64,000 nt of DNA from Agrobacterium tumefaciens (GCF_005221385.1 NZ_CP039903.1:2346001-2410000), one strand, 5' to 3'; positions 1-9,582 are shown, counted from the stretch's first letter. Notes: generated by a model from the sequence alone, not told the origin. Numbers and translations are program-made.

Positions 1-2
1 AG

Positions 3-1079
3 AAGGTCGTCATCGAGCTTTCTTCCGGCAAGCCGAGCTTCGATGTGGTGCATCTGAGCTACCACGTGCAGAAACGCCAGTTTGAAAAGGGCAAGTGGCT
101 GGCCGATATCAGCGGTTTCCTGAAGGACCCGTCGCTGACCGATCCGTCGCTGGTCGAGAAGGATTTCGCCGAGGCCGGCATGCTGTTTGCCAAGGATAGC
201 GACGGCGTGCTGCGCTCGCTGCCCTTCTCGGTGGATTACTGGATTGTCTACTGGAACAAGGACCTCTTCGAAGCCAAGGGCCTGAAATACCCTGAGACCT
301 TCGAAGAACTGGTGACGGCGGCGGAAAAGATCACCGACCCCGCAACCAACACCTATGGTTTCGTGGCGCGTGGCCTGAAGAACGCCAACACCCCGGTCTG
401 GACCTCGCTGATGCTGGGTTACGGCGCAAAGCCCATCAGCGCGGACGGAAAGATCGACACCGAATCCAAGGAAGCGGTGGAAGCCGCCAAGCTTTACCAG
501 CGCCTGATGACCAAAGCCGCCCCTCCCGGCGTTTCCGGCTTCAACTGGGCGGAAGCGCAGTCGGCCTTCCTGCAGGGCAAGATCGGCATGTGGTTCGACG
601 GCGTCGGCTTTGCGCCGCCGATCGAGAATCCGGAAAAATCCCGCGTGGTCGGCAAGGTCGGTTACGGCGTCATGCCGAAAGGCCCGGCAACACAGGCAGC
701 CGGCACGTTTGGCGATGGCCTCGGCGTCGTCGAAGCCAGCAGCAAGAAGGAAGCCGCCTATCTCTTCTGCCAATGGGCGATCTCGCATGAAATGGGCGCG
801 CGTCTCCTGCAGGCCGGTGCGGGCGTTCCCTTCCGCCAGTCCATCCTCGAAGACCAGAAGGTGCGCGAAGGCGTGAAGATGCCGGCCGCCTGGCTGGATG
901 CGGTCGTCGGTTCCGGCAAGGTCTCGCAGCTTGCGCTGCCCGTCATCATTCCGGTGACGGAATTCCGCGACATCTACGGGGTCGGCCTCACCAACATGAT
1001 CGGCGGCGCAGACCCGGCAGCCGAGCTGAAAAAGGCGACGGAACAGTTCGCACCCGTTCTGGCGCGTAGCGAGGGATAA
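3..1079 (+). CDS. Sugar ABC transporter substrate-binding protein (5' truncated)
   Basis: Periplasmic binding protein of a carbohydrate ABC importer (extracellular solute-binding family 1). The reading frame is open from base 3, so the signal peptide and N-terminal lobe lie outside the window; about 358 codons remain. Family traits visible are the mid-protein stretch YWIVYWNKDLFEAKG and the later MWFDGVG segment, typical of maltose/glycerol-phosphate-type binding proteins. Its stop overlaps the start of the first permease by one base (TAATG), so the two are translationally linked. The sugar bound cannot be told from the sequence. Confidence 0.9.
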   Translation, partial: KVVIELSSGKPSFDVVHLSYHVQKRQFEKGKWLADISGFLKDPSLTDPSLVEKDFAEAGMLFAKDSDGVLRSLPFSVDYWIVYWNKDLFEAKGLKYPETFEELVTAAEKITDPATNTYGFVARGLKNANTPVWTSLMLGYGAKPISADGKIDTESKEAVEAAKLYQRLMTKAAPPGVSGFNWAEAQSAFLQGKIGMWFDGVGFAPPIENPEKSRVVGKVGYGVMPKGPATQAAGTFGDGLGVVEASSKKEAAYLFCQWAISHEMGARLLQAGAGVPFRQSILEDQKVREGVKMPAAWLDAVVGSGKVSQLALPVIIPVTEFRDIYGVGLTNMIGGADPAAELKKATEQFAPVLARSEG

Positions 1080-2017
1080 TGGCCTCCGTGAGCATCGAAA
1101 ACACCAAGACAGGCGCAAGCCGGAAAGAAGGGAGCAGGCCGGCAAGGCTTGCTCCCAACTACTGGCCCTTCGTCATACCGGCACTTGTCGTCATTCTGGC
1201 GGTGATCGTTTTTCCATGGGTCTTCACACTCTGGATGAGCGCGCATCGCTGGACGCTTGGGCAGGAGCAGAGCTTTATCGGTTTCGAGAATTATATAAGG
1301 CTCGCCAGCGATATCAGGTTCTGGGAATCACTCTGGCACACGCTCATCTATACCGTGCTGTCGGTGGTCGCCCCGCTTATCCTCGGAACATTGGCGGCGC
1401 TGGTTTTCGATGCGCAGTTTCCGCTGCGCGGTTTCCTGCGCGGCGTCTTCGTCATGCCGATGATGGCGACCCCGGTCGCCATCGCGCTCGTCTGGACCAT
1501 GATGTTCCACCCACAGCTCGGCGTTCTGAACTACCTGCTGTCCTTCATCCACATCGGCCCACTGGAATGGATCTACAACCAGTCCACCGTCATTCCTTCG
1601 CTGGTGCTGGTGGAAACCTGGCAATGGACACCGCTCGTCATGCTGATCGTGCTCGGCGGGCTGGCCGCAGTACCCCGCGAACCCTATGAGAGCGCCGAAA
1701 TCGACGGCGCCAATGCCTGGCAGAAATTCCGTTACCTGACCATGCCGATGATCGCGCCGTTCCTGATGATCGCCGTCATCATCCGCTCCATCGACGCCGT
1801 CAAAAGCTTCGACATCATCTATGCGATGACGCAAGGCGGACCCGGCACGGCGTCGGAAACCATCAACATCTATCTCTACAATACGGCATTCGCCTATTAC
1901 GACATCGGTTACGGCTCAGCCATGGCCGTCGTCTTCTTCATCATCATCGTGGCGCTGTCCTTCGTGCTTCTAATGGTGCGCCAGCGCTCGCAATGGAACG
2001 AGATGGAGGATCGCTGA
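1079..2017 (+). CDS. Sugar ABC transporter permease, MalF/UgpA type
   Basis: Inner-membrane permease (312 aa) of the sugar importer. After a basic N-terminus of about 30 residues come six hydrophobic segments. The cytoplasmic EAA loop that docks the ATPase is seen as YESAEIDGANAWQKFRYLTMP around residues 201-221. It overlaps both neighbours: the binding-protein stop by one base and the next permease start by one base (TGATG at 2015-2019). It therefore works as a heterodimer with the following permease. Confidence 0.93.
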   Translation: MASVSIENTKTGASRKEGSRPARLAPNYWPFVIPALVVILAVIVFPWVFTLWMSAHRWTLGQEQSFIGFENYIRLASDIRFWESLWHTLIYTVLSVVAPLILGTLAALVFDAQFPLRGFLRGVFVMPMMATPVAIALVWTMMFHPQLGVLNYLLSFIHIGPLEWIYNQSTVIPSLVLVETWQWTPLVMLIVLGGLAAVPREPYESAEIDGANAWQKFRYLTMPMIAPFLMIAVIIRSIDAVKSFDIIYAMTQGGPGTASETINIYLYNTAFAYYDIGYGSAMAVVFFIIIVALSFVLLMVRQRSQWNEMEDR

Positions 2018-2853
2018 TGTCCGCTAAAATCCTGAAACGCAAAAACATCGATCGCATCGGCCTGTTCTTCGTGGCGCTGGTGATGATCTCGCCGGTCATC
2101 CTGTTCTTCATCTGGATGATCTCGCTGTCGCTGAAATATGAAATCGACAACGGCGCCTATCCGCCGATCCTCATTCCCGAACGTTTCGCCTGGTCGAACT
2201 ATGTGAAGGTGTTCGAGGAGAATAATTTCTTCCTCTATTTCTGGAATTCGGTCCTCGTCACCGGTGCAGCCACCATTCTGGCACTGGTGATCGGCGTGCC
2301 CGCCGGTTACGGGATTGCGCGACTGAAGGCGGAAAAATCCGCCGTCGTCATCATGATCGCCCGCATGACACCCGGCCTCTCCTTCCTCATTCCGCTGTTC
2401 CTGCTGTTCCAATGGCTGAACCTCCTGGGCACGCTCTGGCCGCAGATCATCATCCATCTTGTCGTAACCGTGCCGATCGTCGTCTGGATCATGATCGGTT
2501 ATTTCGAGACCACGCCGAAGGAACTGGAAGAAGCGGCAAGCATCGATGGCGCATCCTCCTGGCAAGTGTTCAGGCTGGTGGCGCTGCCGATTGCCAAACC
2601 CGGCATCGTCGTCTCCTTCATTCTTGCGGTCATCTTCTCGTGGAACAACTTCGTCTTCGGCATCGTGCTGGCCAGCCGTGAAACGCGCACCCTGCCGGTC
2701 GCGGTCTACAACATGCTGTCCTTCGAGCAGGTCAGCTGGGGACCGCTTGCCGCCGCAGCTCTGATCGTCACGCTGCCGGTGCTGCTGCTCACCATGTTCG
2801 CACAGAAACAGATCGTGGCGGGCCTGACCGCCGGCGCCGTCAAGGGCGGCTGA
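2017..2853 (+). CDS. Sugar ABC transporter permease, MalG/UgpE type
   Basis: Second permease subunit (278 aa). The ATG at 2017 is chosen because a GGAGGA ribosome site lies just upstream (2005-2010) and the start overlaps the previous stop; an in-frame ATG at 1993 would add eight residues inside the upstream gene. Six membrane segments are visible, and the EAA loop reads ELEEAASIDGASSWQVFRLVA. The C-terminal permease is followed by about 100 bases holding a palindromic intergenic repeat before the ATPase gene. Confidence 0.93.
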   Translation: MSAKILKRKNIDRIGLFFVALVMISPVILFFIWMISLSLKYEIDNGAYPPILIPERFAWSNYVKVFEENNFFLYFWNSVLVTGAATILALVIGVPAGYGIARLKAEKSAVVIMIARMTPGLSFLIPLFLLFQWLNLLGTLWPQIIIHLVVTVPIVVWIMIGYFETTPKELEEAASIDGASSWQVFRLVALPIAKPGIVVSFILAVIFSWNNFVFGIVLASRETRTLPVAVYNMLSFEQVSWGPLAAAALIVTLPVLLLTMFAQKQIVAGLTAGAVKGG

Positions 2854-2893
2854 ACCAACCAATCAGGGCATTCCATGCCCTTACTCTTTTAAC

Positions 2894-2937
2894 GCAATTC
2901 CGGACGCAAAACCGCGACGCACTTTTGCTGGAATTGC
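2894..2937 (+). repeat. Short palindromic intergenic repeat
   Basis: The arms GCAATTCC (2894-2901) and GGAATTGC (2930-2937) enclose a second inverted pair, GCAAAA and TTTTGC. From memory it resembles an approximately 45-base palindrome common between genes in Rhizobiales; copy number cannot be checked here. It lies between the second permease and the ATPase gene of one operon, where a folded RNA could tune expression of the downstream subunit. A smaller hairpin, GGGCA-ttcca-TGCCC, sits just before it. Confidence 0.55.
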
Positions 2938-2956
2938 TCGTAACGGGAACCTGCAT

Positions 2957-4015
2957 ATGGCACCGGTCAATATTCAAAATGTCCAGAAGCGCTTCGGCTC
3001 GGTCAATGTCATTCACGGCATCGATATCGATATCAAGGATGGCGAATTCGTCGTCCTCGTCGGCCCGTCCGGCTGCGGCAAGTCCACCTTGCTGCGCATG
3101 ATCGCCGGGCTGGAGGAGTTGAGCGACGGCGAAATCCACATCGGCGCGCGCGAGGTCAGTCACCTGCCCGCCCGCGACCGCGATATCGCCATGGTCTTCC
3201 AGAACTACGCGCTTTATCCGCACATGACGGTCAAGGATAATATGGGCTTCGCGCTGAAGCTGAAGAAGGTGAGCACCGAGGAAACCAAGGCCAAGGTGGA
3301 CAGGGCCGCCGCCATTCTGGGGCTAGAAAAATTGCTGGACCGTTATCCACGCCAGCTTTCCGGCGGCCAGCGCCAGCGTGTCGCCATGGGCCGCGCGCTG
3401 GTGCGCGATCCGCAGGTCTTCCTGTTCGACGAGCCGCTTTCCAACCTCGACGCCAAGCTGCGCGTGCAGATGCGCGGCGAGATCAAGGCCATGCACCAGC
3501 GCATCGGCACCACCACCATTTACGTCACCCATGACCAGGTGGAAGCCATGACCATGGCCGACAAGATCGTGGTCCTGCATGACGGCGTCATCGAGCAGAT
3601 CGGCGCGCCGCTCGAGCTTTACGACAATCCCGCCAATCTCTTCGTTGCTGGTTTCATCGGTTCGCCGGCCATGAATTTTATTCGCGGCCGGGTGGAGGAA
3701 GGCGTCTTCCGCACCGCAAAGGGCCTCAGCCTGCCGCTGCCCGCCAATGCCGATATCGGCAAGCTCGGCGGCCGTGACCTCGTCTACGGCGCGCGGCCGG
3801 AACATATCCGCGCCGCCGAAACCGGCATCGAAGGCCGGGTCGAACTGGTCGAAGGCACCGGCTCGGAAATCTACGCCAAGCTCAATTGCAAGGGTGACGA
3901 GATCGCCTGCCTGTTCCGCGAGCGGCTCAATGTCCGCTTCGGCGACACGATCCACATTGCCATCGATCCGGCAACGGTGCATCTGTTCGACAAGGATAGC
4001 GGCAAGCGTATCTGA
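2957..4015 (+). CDS. Sugar ABC transporter ATP-binding protein, UgpC/MalK type
   Basis: ATPase subunit (352 aa) that powers the sugar importer. Walker [10 protein letters not shown] is at about residues 36-44, the signature LSGGQRQRV near 134, Walker [14 protein letters not shown] near 155, and the switch histidine in YVTHDQVEA near 191. A C-terminal TOBE/OB regulatory domain follows (about 240-352), as in MalK and UgpC, so its length is normal for the family. It is separated from the permeases by a repeat-bearing spacer but belongs to the same unit, with the sugar kinase following after 20 bases. Confidence 0.93.
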   Translation: MAPVNIQNVQKRFGSVNVIHGIDIDIKDGEFVVLVGPSGCGKSTLLRMIAGLEELSDGEIHIGAREVSHLPARDRDIAMVFQNYALYPHMTVKDNMGFALKLKKVSTEETKAKVDRAAAILGLEKLLDRYPRQLSGGQRQRVAMGRALVRDPQVFLFDEPLSNLDAKLRVQMRGEIKAMHQRIGTTTIYVTHDQVEAMTMADKIVVLHDGVIEQIGAPLELYDNPANLFVAGFIGSPAMNFIRGRVEEGVFRTAKGLSLPLPANADIGKLGGRDLVYGARPEHIRAAETGIEGRVELVEGTGSEIYAKLNCKGDEIACLFRERLNVRFGDTIHIAIDPATVHLFDKDSGKRI

Positions 4016-4035
4016 ACACGGCAGGAGCGAAGAGA

Positions 4036-4995
4036 ATGGTGAAGGAACCGGACGGCAAGCATGTGCTCTGCGTGGGAGCCGCCGTGCTGGACACCCTGTT
4101 TCGTGTGCATGACATGCCGAAGGGCGAAGGCAAGGTCCTGCCCTACGAGATGCTGCAAATCGCCGAAGGCATGGCGTCGAGCGCCGCCTATGCCGTGCAT
4201 CGCATGGGCGGCCGCGCCAGCCTGTGGGGTGCGGTGGGAGATGACGAGACCGGCGCCCGCATCCTGCGCGATCTCGCCGAAAGCGGCATCGATGTTGCCG
4301 GCATGACCATCGCCGCCGGTGCGCGCTCCGCACTCTCGACGATCATCATCGATGACCGCGGCGAGCGGCTTATCGTGCCTTTTTACGATCATCGCCTGCA
4401 TCAGAAAAAACGCTCCTGCACGCCGGAAGACCTTGCCCCGTTCGATGCCGTTCTGGTGGATGTTCGCTGGCCGGAACTGGCACTCGATGTGCTGACTGTG
4501 GCACGTACTCTGGGCAAACCAGCCATTCTGGATGGCGACGTTGCACCCGCCGAAACCCTTGAGAAGCTGGCCCCCGCCGCAACCCATATCGTCTTTTCCG
4601 AACCCGCCGCCGCCCGGCTGACGGGCATCGAAACTGTAAAAGACATGCTACCGGTGCTACACGCCCGCTACCCGCAGACCTTCATCGCCGTCACCGCCGG
4701 ACCGCAAGGCTGCTGGTGGACGGAGGCCGGCGATCCGACCGTGCATTTCCAGACGACGATGCAGGTTAAGGCAGTGGATACGCTGGCGGCGGGCGATATC
4801 TTCCACGGCACATTTGCGCTGGCGATGGCTGAAGGTATGCAAAGCCGTGCGGCCATCCGGCTCTCCTCCGTTGCCGCCGCGCTGAAATGCACCGTCTTCG
4901 GCGGCCGCATCGGCGCACCCACGCACGAAGAGACCGAAGAAGCCATGCGGCAATGGCTGGAGCGTGAAGGCGAACCTACGCTGCGCGCCTCCTGA
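4036..4995 (+). CDS. PfkB-family carbohydrate kinase
   Basis: Cytoplasmic sugar kinase of the ribokinase/PfkB family (319 aa), presumably phosphorylating the sugar brought in by the upstream transporter. The N-terminal CVGAAVLDTLFRV and the glycine-rich ASSAAYAVHRMGG motif are family hallmarks. The C-terminal anion-hole motif reads DTLAAGD (Asp254 as likely catalytic base), where most members have DTxGAGD, so the first glycine is alanine. A ribosome site (GGAGCGAAG) precedes the ATG. The substrate is not assignable from sequence alone. Confidence 0.88.
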   Translation: MVKEPDGKHVLCVGAAVLDTLFRVHDMPKGEGKVLPYEMLQIAEGMASSAAYAVHRMGGRASLWGAVGDDETGARILRDLAESGIDVAGMTIAAGARSALSTIIIDDRGERLIVPFYDHRLHQKKRSCTPEDLAPFDAVLVDVRWPELALDVLTVARTLGKPAILDGDVAPAETLEKLAPAATHIVFSEPAAARLTGIETVKDMLPVLHARYPQTFIAVTAGPQGCWWTEAGDPTVHFQTTMQVKAVDTLAAGDIFHGTFALAMAEGMQSRAAIRLSSVAAALKCTVFGGRIGAPTHEETEEAMRQWLEREGEPTLRAS

Positions 4996-5137
4996 GCGCA
5001 TCCATTGCCCGCATAAAACTATTCCATTTTTGCGATGCCGTTTCGCGGAGAACTAGGCTAACGTTCGGACAGGCAAAGCTTTTCGCAAGCCGCGCCCGTT
5101 CCAATTTCAGCCTGCATTCCGCAAAAGTGATCGCCCG

Positions 5138-6196
5138 ATGCATCAGACGACCCGCCCGAGACTGCGCGATATCGGTTTCCGGCCCGGCCATTTCGAGACC
5201 GGCCCGCTCAACGCCATTACCGATGTCGAAGGCGTGACCATCGGCCATTCGACCGTCATCGAAGGCGACACGATCCGCACCGGCGCAACCGCGATCCTGC
5301 CGCATGGCGGCAATCTCTTTCAGGACAAGGTGCCCGCCGCCTTCGCCGTCTATAACGGCTTCGGCAAATTTGCCGGCTCCACCCAGATCGAGGAACTCGG
5401 TGAACTCGAAACACCCATCATCCTCACCAATACGCTGGCGACAGGCCGGGCCATCGAGGCGATCAACCGCCATACGCTGGCGCAGCCGGGCAATGAAAAA
5501 GTGGTGTCGATCAACTCGGTCGTTGGCGAGACCAACGATTCCCGCCTGAACGACATCCGCGCCGGCCGCCCGACCATCGAGGAAATCTCGGCCGCGTTGA
5601 AAAACGCCGCCACAGGCCCCGTGGCCGAGGGCGGCATTGGTGCCGGAACCGGCACGGTGGCCTTTGGCATGAAGGGCGGCATCGGCACCGCATCCCGCAT
5701 CGTCACCATCACCGGAAAGACCTATACGCTCGGCATTCTCGTCCAGTCCAATTACGGCGGCCATCTGCTGGTCTGCGGCAAGCCCTATGTCAGCCCTGAC
5801 CATCAGGACAAGGACGGCTCCATCGTCATCGTGGTCGCCACCGACGCGCCGCTCTCCTCCCGCAACCTGAAGCGTTTGGCGGCCAGAAGCTTCGGCGGGC
5901 TGGCACGCACGGGTGCAGCACTCAGCAATGGCTCCGGTGACTATGCGCTGGCATTTTCCACCGATGAGCGGCTGCGCCGCACGCCTGCGCGCCGCAAGGC
6001 CGTCACAGACTATCCAGAACTTTCCAACGATGCGATTTCGCCGCTCTTCGAAGCAGCGATTGAGGCGACGGAGGAGGCGATCCTCAATTCGCTCTGTGCA
6101 GCCAATACGACATCAGGCTTCAATGCCGGCACCGGCAAAACCGCGACGCTAGAGGCCATTTCCATCGACGCCCTTAAAACCCTTCTTTCAGCCTGA
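5138..6196 (+). CDS. P1/S58-family aminopeptidase (DmpA type)
   Basis: Self-processing N-terminal nucleophile aminopeptidase (352 aa) related to DmpA of Ochrobactrum, which removes N-terminal D- or L-residues from amides and small peptides. Family motifs are KGGIGTASR (179-187), the predicted autocleavage point Gly227-Ser228 followed by VATDAPL, and SNGSGD near 266. No signal peptide is apparent, so it is probably cytoplasmic. It is followed after 20 bases by a D-amino-acid aminotransferase, suggesting co-transcription and a role in breaking D-residue-containing peptides. The exact specificity is inferred. Confidence 0.88.
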   Translation: MHQTTRPRLRDIGFRPGHFETGPLNAITDVEGVTIGHSTVIEGDTIRTGATAILPHGGNLFQDKVPAAFAVYNGFGKFAGSTQIEELGELETPIILTNTLATGRAIEAINRHTLAQPGNEKVVSINSVVGETNDSRLNDIRAGRPTIEEISAALKNAATGPVAEGGIGAGTGTVAFGMKGGIGTASRIVTITGKTYTLGILVQSNYGGHLLVCGKPYVSPDHQDKDGSIVIVVATDAPLSSRNLKRLAARSFGGLARTGAALSNGSGDYALAFSTDERLRRTPARRKAVTDYPELSNDAISPLFEAAIEATEEAILNSLCAANTTSGFNAGTGKTATLEAISIDALKTLLSA

Positions 6197-6216
6197 CTTT
6201 TCCAGACGGAGTTTTC

Positions 6217-7083
6217 ATGACTAGCCCATCCGGTCGCATCGTTTACGTCAACGGCGAATTCCTGCCCGAAGCGGACGCCCGCCTTTCCATCTTCGACCGC
6301 GGTTTCCTGTTCGGTGACGGCATTTATGAAGTCACCTCCGTTCTGGAAGGCAAGCTGATCGACAGCGACCTGCACATGGCCCGGCTGGAACGCAGCGCCC
6401 GCGAAATCGACGTGCCGCTGCCCGTCACGACCAAGGAAATCGTCGAGGCCGAGCGCCGCCTGATTGCCGACAACAACCTCGTGGAAGGCATGATCTATCT
6501 GCAGCTGACACGAGGTGCCGAAGACCGCAACTTCCTGTTCTCCGCCGATCTGAAGCCAACGCTGGTCATGTTCACCCAGGCGAAGAAGCTGATCGGCACC
6601 CCCGTCGAGGAAGCCGGCATCGCCGTCAAATCCGTTCCCGATCAGCGCTGGGAACGCCGCGACATCAAGACCGTCTGCCTGCTGCCGCAGGTCATGGCGA
6701 AACGCATTGCCAAGGCCGAAGGCTGTGACGAGGCGTGGATGATTGAGGATGGTTTCGTCACCGAAGGCGCTTCCTCAACCGCCTATATCATTACCGGCGA
6801 TAAGAAGATCATCACCCGCGGCAACAGCAACAAGACCCTGCCCGGCTGCACCCGCCTCGCCGCCCTGCAACTGGCCAAGGAAGCCGGCTTCACGCTAGAA
6901 GAGCGGCCCTTCACGCTGGAAGAGGCGCTGAATGCCGATGAGGCCTGCCTGACGAGCGCCTCCAACTTCGTTGTCTCGGTGACGAAGATCGATGGCAAGC
7001 CGGTTGGCAATGGCAAGCCCGGCCCGCTCGTCAGCCGTCTGCGCGCGCTCTATCTGGAAAACGCCCGCCGCACCGCGATTTAA
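6217..7083 (+). CDS. D-amino-acid aminotransferase (class IV PLP enzyme)
   Basis: PLP-dependent fold-type IV aminotransferase (288 aa) that moves the amino group of D-amino acids to a keto acid. The N-terminal YVNGEFLPE followed by FLFGDGIYEVT is typical of Dat proteins, the PLP lysine is predicted as Lys151 in RRDIKTVCLLPQ, and EGASSTAYI lies near 186. Branched-chain aminotransferases share the fold, but length and motifs fit Dat better. It lies 20 bases behind the DmpA-type peptidase and meets the LysR gene tail to tail with only seven bases between stops. Confidence 0.88.
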   Translation: MTSPSGRIVYVNGEFLPEADARLSIFDRGFLFGDGIYEVTSVLEGKLIDSDLHMARLERSAREIDVPLPVTTKEIVEAERRLIADNNLVEGMIYLQLTRGAEDRNFLFSADLKPTLVMFTQAKKLIGTPVEEAGIAVKSVPDQRWERRDIKTVCLLPQVMAKRIAKAEGCDEAWMIEDGFVTEGASSTAYIITGDKKIITRGNSNKTLPGCTRLAALQLAKEAGFTLEERPFTLEEALNADEACLTSASNFVVSVTKIDGKPVGNGKPGPLVSRLRALYLENARRTAI

Positions 7084-7090
7084 GCAAACA

Positions 7091-8011
7091 TCAGCCTTCG
7101 AGAACCGCCCAGATGCGCTCGACTACGGGCCGGCGGTTCTCCTTCGAACGATAAAGCCTGATATCGACGGCAATATCGAAACTGTTATCGGCGGCACGCA
7201 CCAGCGCGCCGCTATCCAGTTCGTGCCGCATCAGGCTTTCCGGCACCCAGGCAACACCCCAGCCGGCCATCGCCATGGCTTTCAGCCCCACCGACATGCT
7301 GCCCTCATGCACCCGCTCGAATTGCGGCAGGCGCGCGCTTAAGAGATCGCGCAGCAGCGGCCCGAAGAACGAGGCCTTTTCATAGTCCAGATAGGCGAAG
7401 GGTTTTCGAGCGTTTTCCACCAGTGCATGCAGCGGTGAACCATCTTTGGCCGGCGCTGAAACGGGAATGATGTTTTCAGCACCCAGCACACGGAACTCGA
7501 AGGTCTGCGCATCAAGCAGCATCGGCACTTCGGGGTGGGCATAGGTCAGAAGGAAATCGCTCTGCCCGTCCACCAGCGAATTGAGATTTTCCTCCATGCT
7601 GCCGGAATCCGGCCGCAGAACCGAAAACAGCGGTCCCGCCGTCTCGTTCACCCGTTTCAGCCAGTCCGGGAAAAAGGTGAACGATAGCGTGTGCAGCGCC
7701 GTCAGCCGCACCGTTTTCGCATCCGCCCCCTCTTCCTGAAGTAGCGTGCGCCGCGCATGGTAAAGCTGCTTCAGCGTCTCCTGCGCCACCGGCACGAATT
7801 TCACGCCCGCCTCGGTCAGCCGCGACGGATAGGAGGCACGGTCGACCAGCGTCGCGCCCACCCAGGCTTCCAGCTGCTTGATGCGCCGGCTGAACGCGGA
7901 TTGCGTCACATGCCGCTCATCCGCCGCCTTCGAGAAATTGAGCGTTCCGGCCAACGCCAGGAAATCCTCGAGCCATTTGACTTCCACGGCCCACACTCCC
8001 ACCAAAAACAC
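7091..8011 (-). CDS. LysR-family transcriptional regulator
   Basis: DNA-binding regulator (up to 306 aa) with an N-terminal winged helix-turn-helix (WLEDFLALAGTLNFSKAADE, then QSAFSRRIKQLE) and a C-terminal effector domain. The open frame starts at 8011, but the GTG at 7987, giving VEVKWLEDF, matches the usual LysR start more closely; both are possible. It lies 59 bases downstream of the D-aminopeptidase-like gene on the same strand, apparently at the end of the peptide-transport operon. It is a natural candidate for controlling that locus. Confidence 0.88.
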   Translation of the reverse strand: MFLVGVWAVEVKWLEDFLALAGTLNFSKAADERHVTQSAFSRRIKQLEAWVGATLVDRASYPSRLTEAGVKFVPVAQETLKQLYHARRTLLQEEGADAKTVRLTALHTLSFTFFPDWLKRVNETAGPLFSVLRPDSGSMEENLNSLVDGQSDFLLTYAHPEVPMLLDAQTFEFRVLGAENIIPVSAPAKDGSPLHALVENARKPFAYLDYEKASFFGPLLRDLLSARLPQFERVHEGSMSVGLKAMAMAGWGVAWVPESLMRHELDSGALVRAADNSFDIAVDIRLYRSKENRRPVVERIWAVLEG

Positions 8012-8070
8012 TTATCCGTTTATCCGGAAAGCGTCTTTATTAGGAGCAATGGGACGTGAATGAAACTCTT

Positions 8071-9582
8071 TTAAACAGCCCTTGAATATTCGATCATCCG
8101 CGCCCGGCTGGAAACCAGCTCGATCTGATCATCACCCAGACGATTGAGGCAAACACGCTTGGTCCATGGCCCGTCAATCAGCGTGAAGAGGAAACGGCCA
8201 TTGCCGAGCGCCTTCAACGGCATGCTGCGGCGCGTGGGGCCGATGCCCATGGTCAGCGACGAGCCGCTGATGATAAATTCCGCTCCCTCATCCGAGCACC
8301 ACAAGCCCGAAAGATCATCCGGCACGGCATGCTGGCCGACCGGCAGGAAGCGGCGGGCGGCGTGGCCCGCCTCGCCGACAATGGCGGCACCATCTAGCCT
8401 GAGACGCATCGGCGAGGATGCGGAGCGGGAAGAGACCCAGCCATCCACATCTTCATAAAGTGTGTCGTCACCATCGATGAAGGTCGATGTGCTGCCCTTG
8501 ATCTCCAGCCACCATGGACCGCTTTCGGTGACATAGAGGCCTTCCGGCAGGCTGGCGGCGGGTTTGGGCAAAGGCAGGCCGGTGAGGGCCGCCATGCTTT
8601 CCAGCGCAATCTTGAAACCGTTGGTATCCTCGCGGTTCGACACCACGACAAAACCCGTGCCGTTTTCCGGATCGAGCAGGAAATAAGTCTTGTAGCCGGG
8701 ATGCGAACCGCCGTGACCGACGAAGCGCCTGCCGCCGAGATGCGACCAGCGCAGGCCGAGACCATATTCGCTCATCCGCCCATCGGCGAGCGGCCGTTCA
8801 GCCGAAAGCCTGTCAAGAACACTCGCAAAACTGCCTTCACCCCGCATCAGCCCCTGCAGCCAGCGGGTCAGCGCTTCGGCGCTGCCGGCGAGACTGCCCG
8901 AAGCGGAGATATGCAGACCGGCGGCCGAAAGCTGCCAGTTGTCTTCGGCTTTCCAGTAACCCGGCACGAGGCCATCGACCGGATCGTTCCAGACATCCGG
9001 TGCCTTCAGGAACACGCCGAAGGGGTCGGCAATCTGCGTCTGCACGAAATCGTCGAAACGGAAACCTCGGCGCTCCAGCGCCGCTTCCACCAGACGATAA
9101 CCGGTATTGGAATAGGACACCTCGCTGCCAGCATCGAAATTCAGCCGCGTCAGCCGCGAGAGATAGTCGAGAAGCGGGCCGGCCTTCGTCTCGGTGTATA
9201 CGGAAAGGCCAAGCAGTGAGAGGCATTCCCGCGTATCCGGCAGGCCGCCGCTCATATCCAGCGCCTGCCCCACCGTCACCTCGCTGAGCGGCGATTGCAG
9301 CTCCGGCAGATGTTTGCCGAGTGGGTCGTCGAGGCCGATCAGATCGGAATGCGCAAGCACCATGGCGCAGAAGGCATGTTTGGTGACGGAGGCATAACGC
9401 ACCACGCTCTGCTGCGTGAAAGGCGCAAAGGTCGAAAGGCTTTCGACACCGCCCGCATGTGCGAAACGGATGCCGTTGAGATCGAAACCGATGACCGCCC
9501 CGCCCGGCTCGTTGCCCGCCCATTGCGAGACGAAGCTTTGCGAAAGGGTTGAAGCGGCGTTCCAGTCGAATTGCTGTGGCAT
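8071..9582 (-). CDS. Serine hydrolase, D-aminopeptidase-like (S12 family)
   Basis: Penicillin-binding-protein-fold hydrolase (503 aa). The catalytic set is visible: Ser65-x-x-Lys68 in YASVTKH, Tyr157-Ser-Asn in VSYSNTG and H290-G-G replacing the usual KTG. The C-terminal half has beta-rich extensions as in Ochrobactrum D-aminopeptidase (DAP), which releases N-terminal D-residues. No signal peptide is seen, pointing to the cytoplasm. An upstream in-frame extension to 9795 is rejected because those codons run through an intergenic repeat. Its placement behind a peptide importer supports a role in D-peptide use; an esterase or another S12 amidase cannot be excluded. Confidence 0.85.
   Translation of the reverse strand: MPQQFDWNAASTLSQSFVSQWAGNEPGGAVIGFDLNGIRFAHAGGVESLSTFAPFTQQSVVRYASVTKHAFCAMVLAHSDLIGLDDPLGKHLPELQSPLSEVTVGQALDMSGGLPDTRECLSLLGLSVYTETKAGPLLDYLSRLTRLNFDAGSEVSYSNTGYRLVEAALERRGFRFDDFVQTQIADPFGVFLKAPDVWNDPVDGLVPGYWKAEDNWQLSAAGLHISASGSLAGSAEALTRWLQGLMRGEGSFASVLDRLSAERPLADGRMSEYGLGLRWSHLGGRRFVGHGGSHPGYKTYFLLDPENGTGFVVVSNREDTNGFKIALESMAALTGLPLPKPAASLPEGLYVTESGPWWLEIKGSTSTFIDGDDTLYEDVDGWVSSRSASSPMRLRLDGAAIVGEAGHAARRFLPVGQHAVPDDLSGLWCSDEGAEFIISGSSLTMGIGPTRRSMPLKALGNGRFLFTLIDGPWTKRVCLNRLGDDQIELVSSRARMIEYSRAV

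Noticed and set aside
1909..2862. 317-codon minus-strand frame opposite the second sugar permease
   Set aside because: Histidine/aspartate/glutamine-rich shadow of membrane-helix codons; no protein features.
4976..5803. 275-codon minus-strand frame opposite the DmpA-type peptidase
   Set aside because: Antisense shadow of a clear gene; glycine/aspartate/arginine-rich composition typical of reverse frames in GC-rich DNA.
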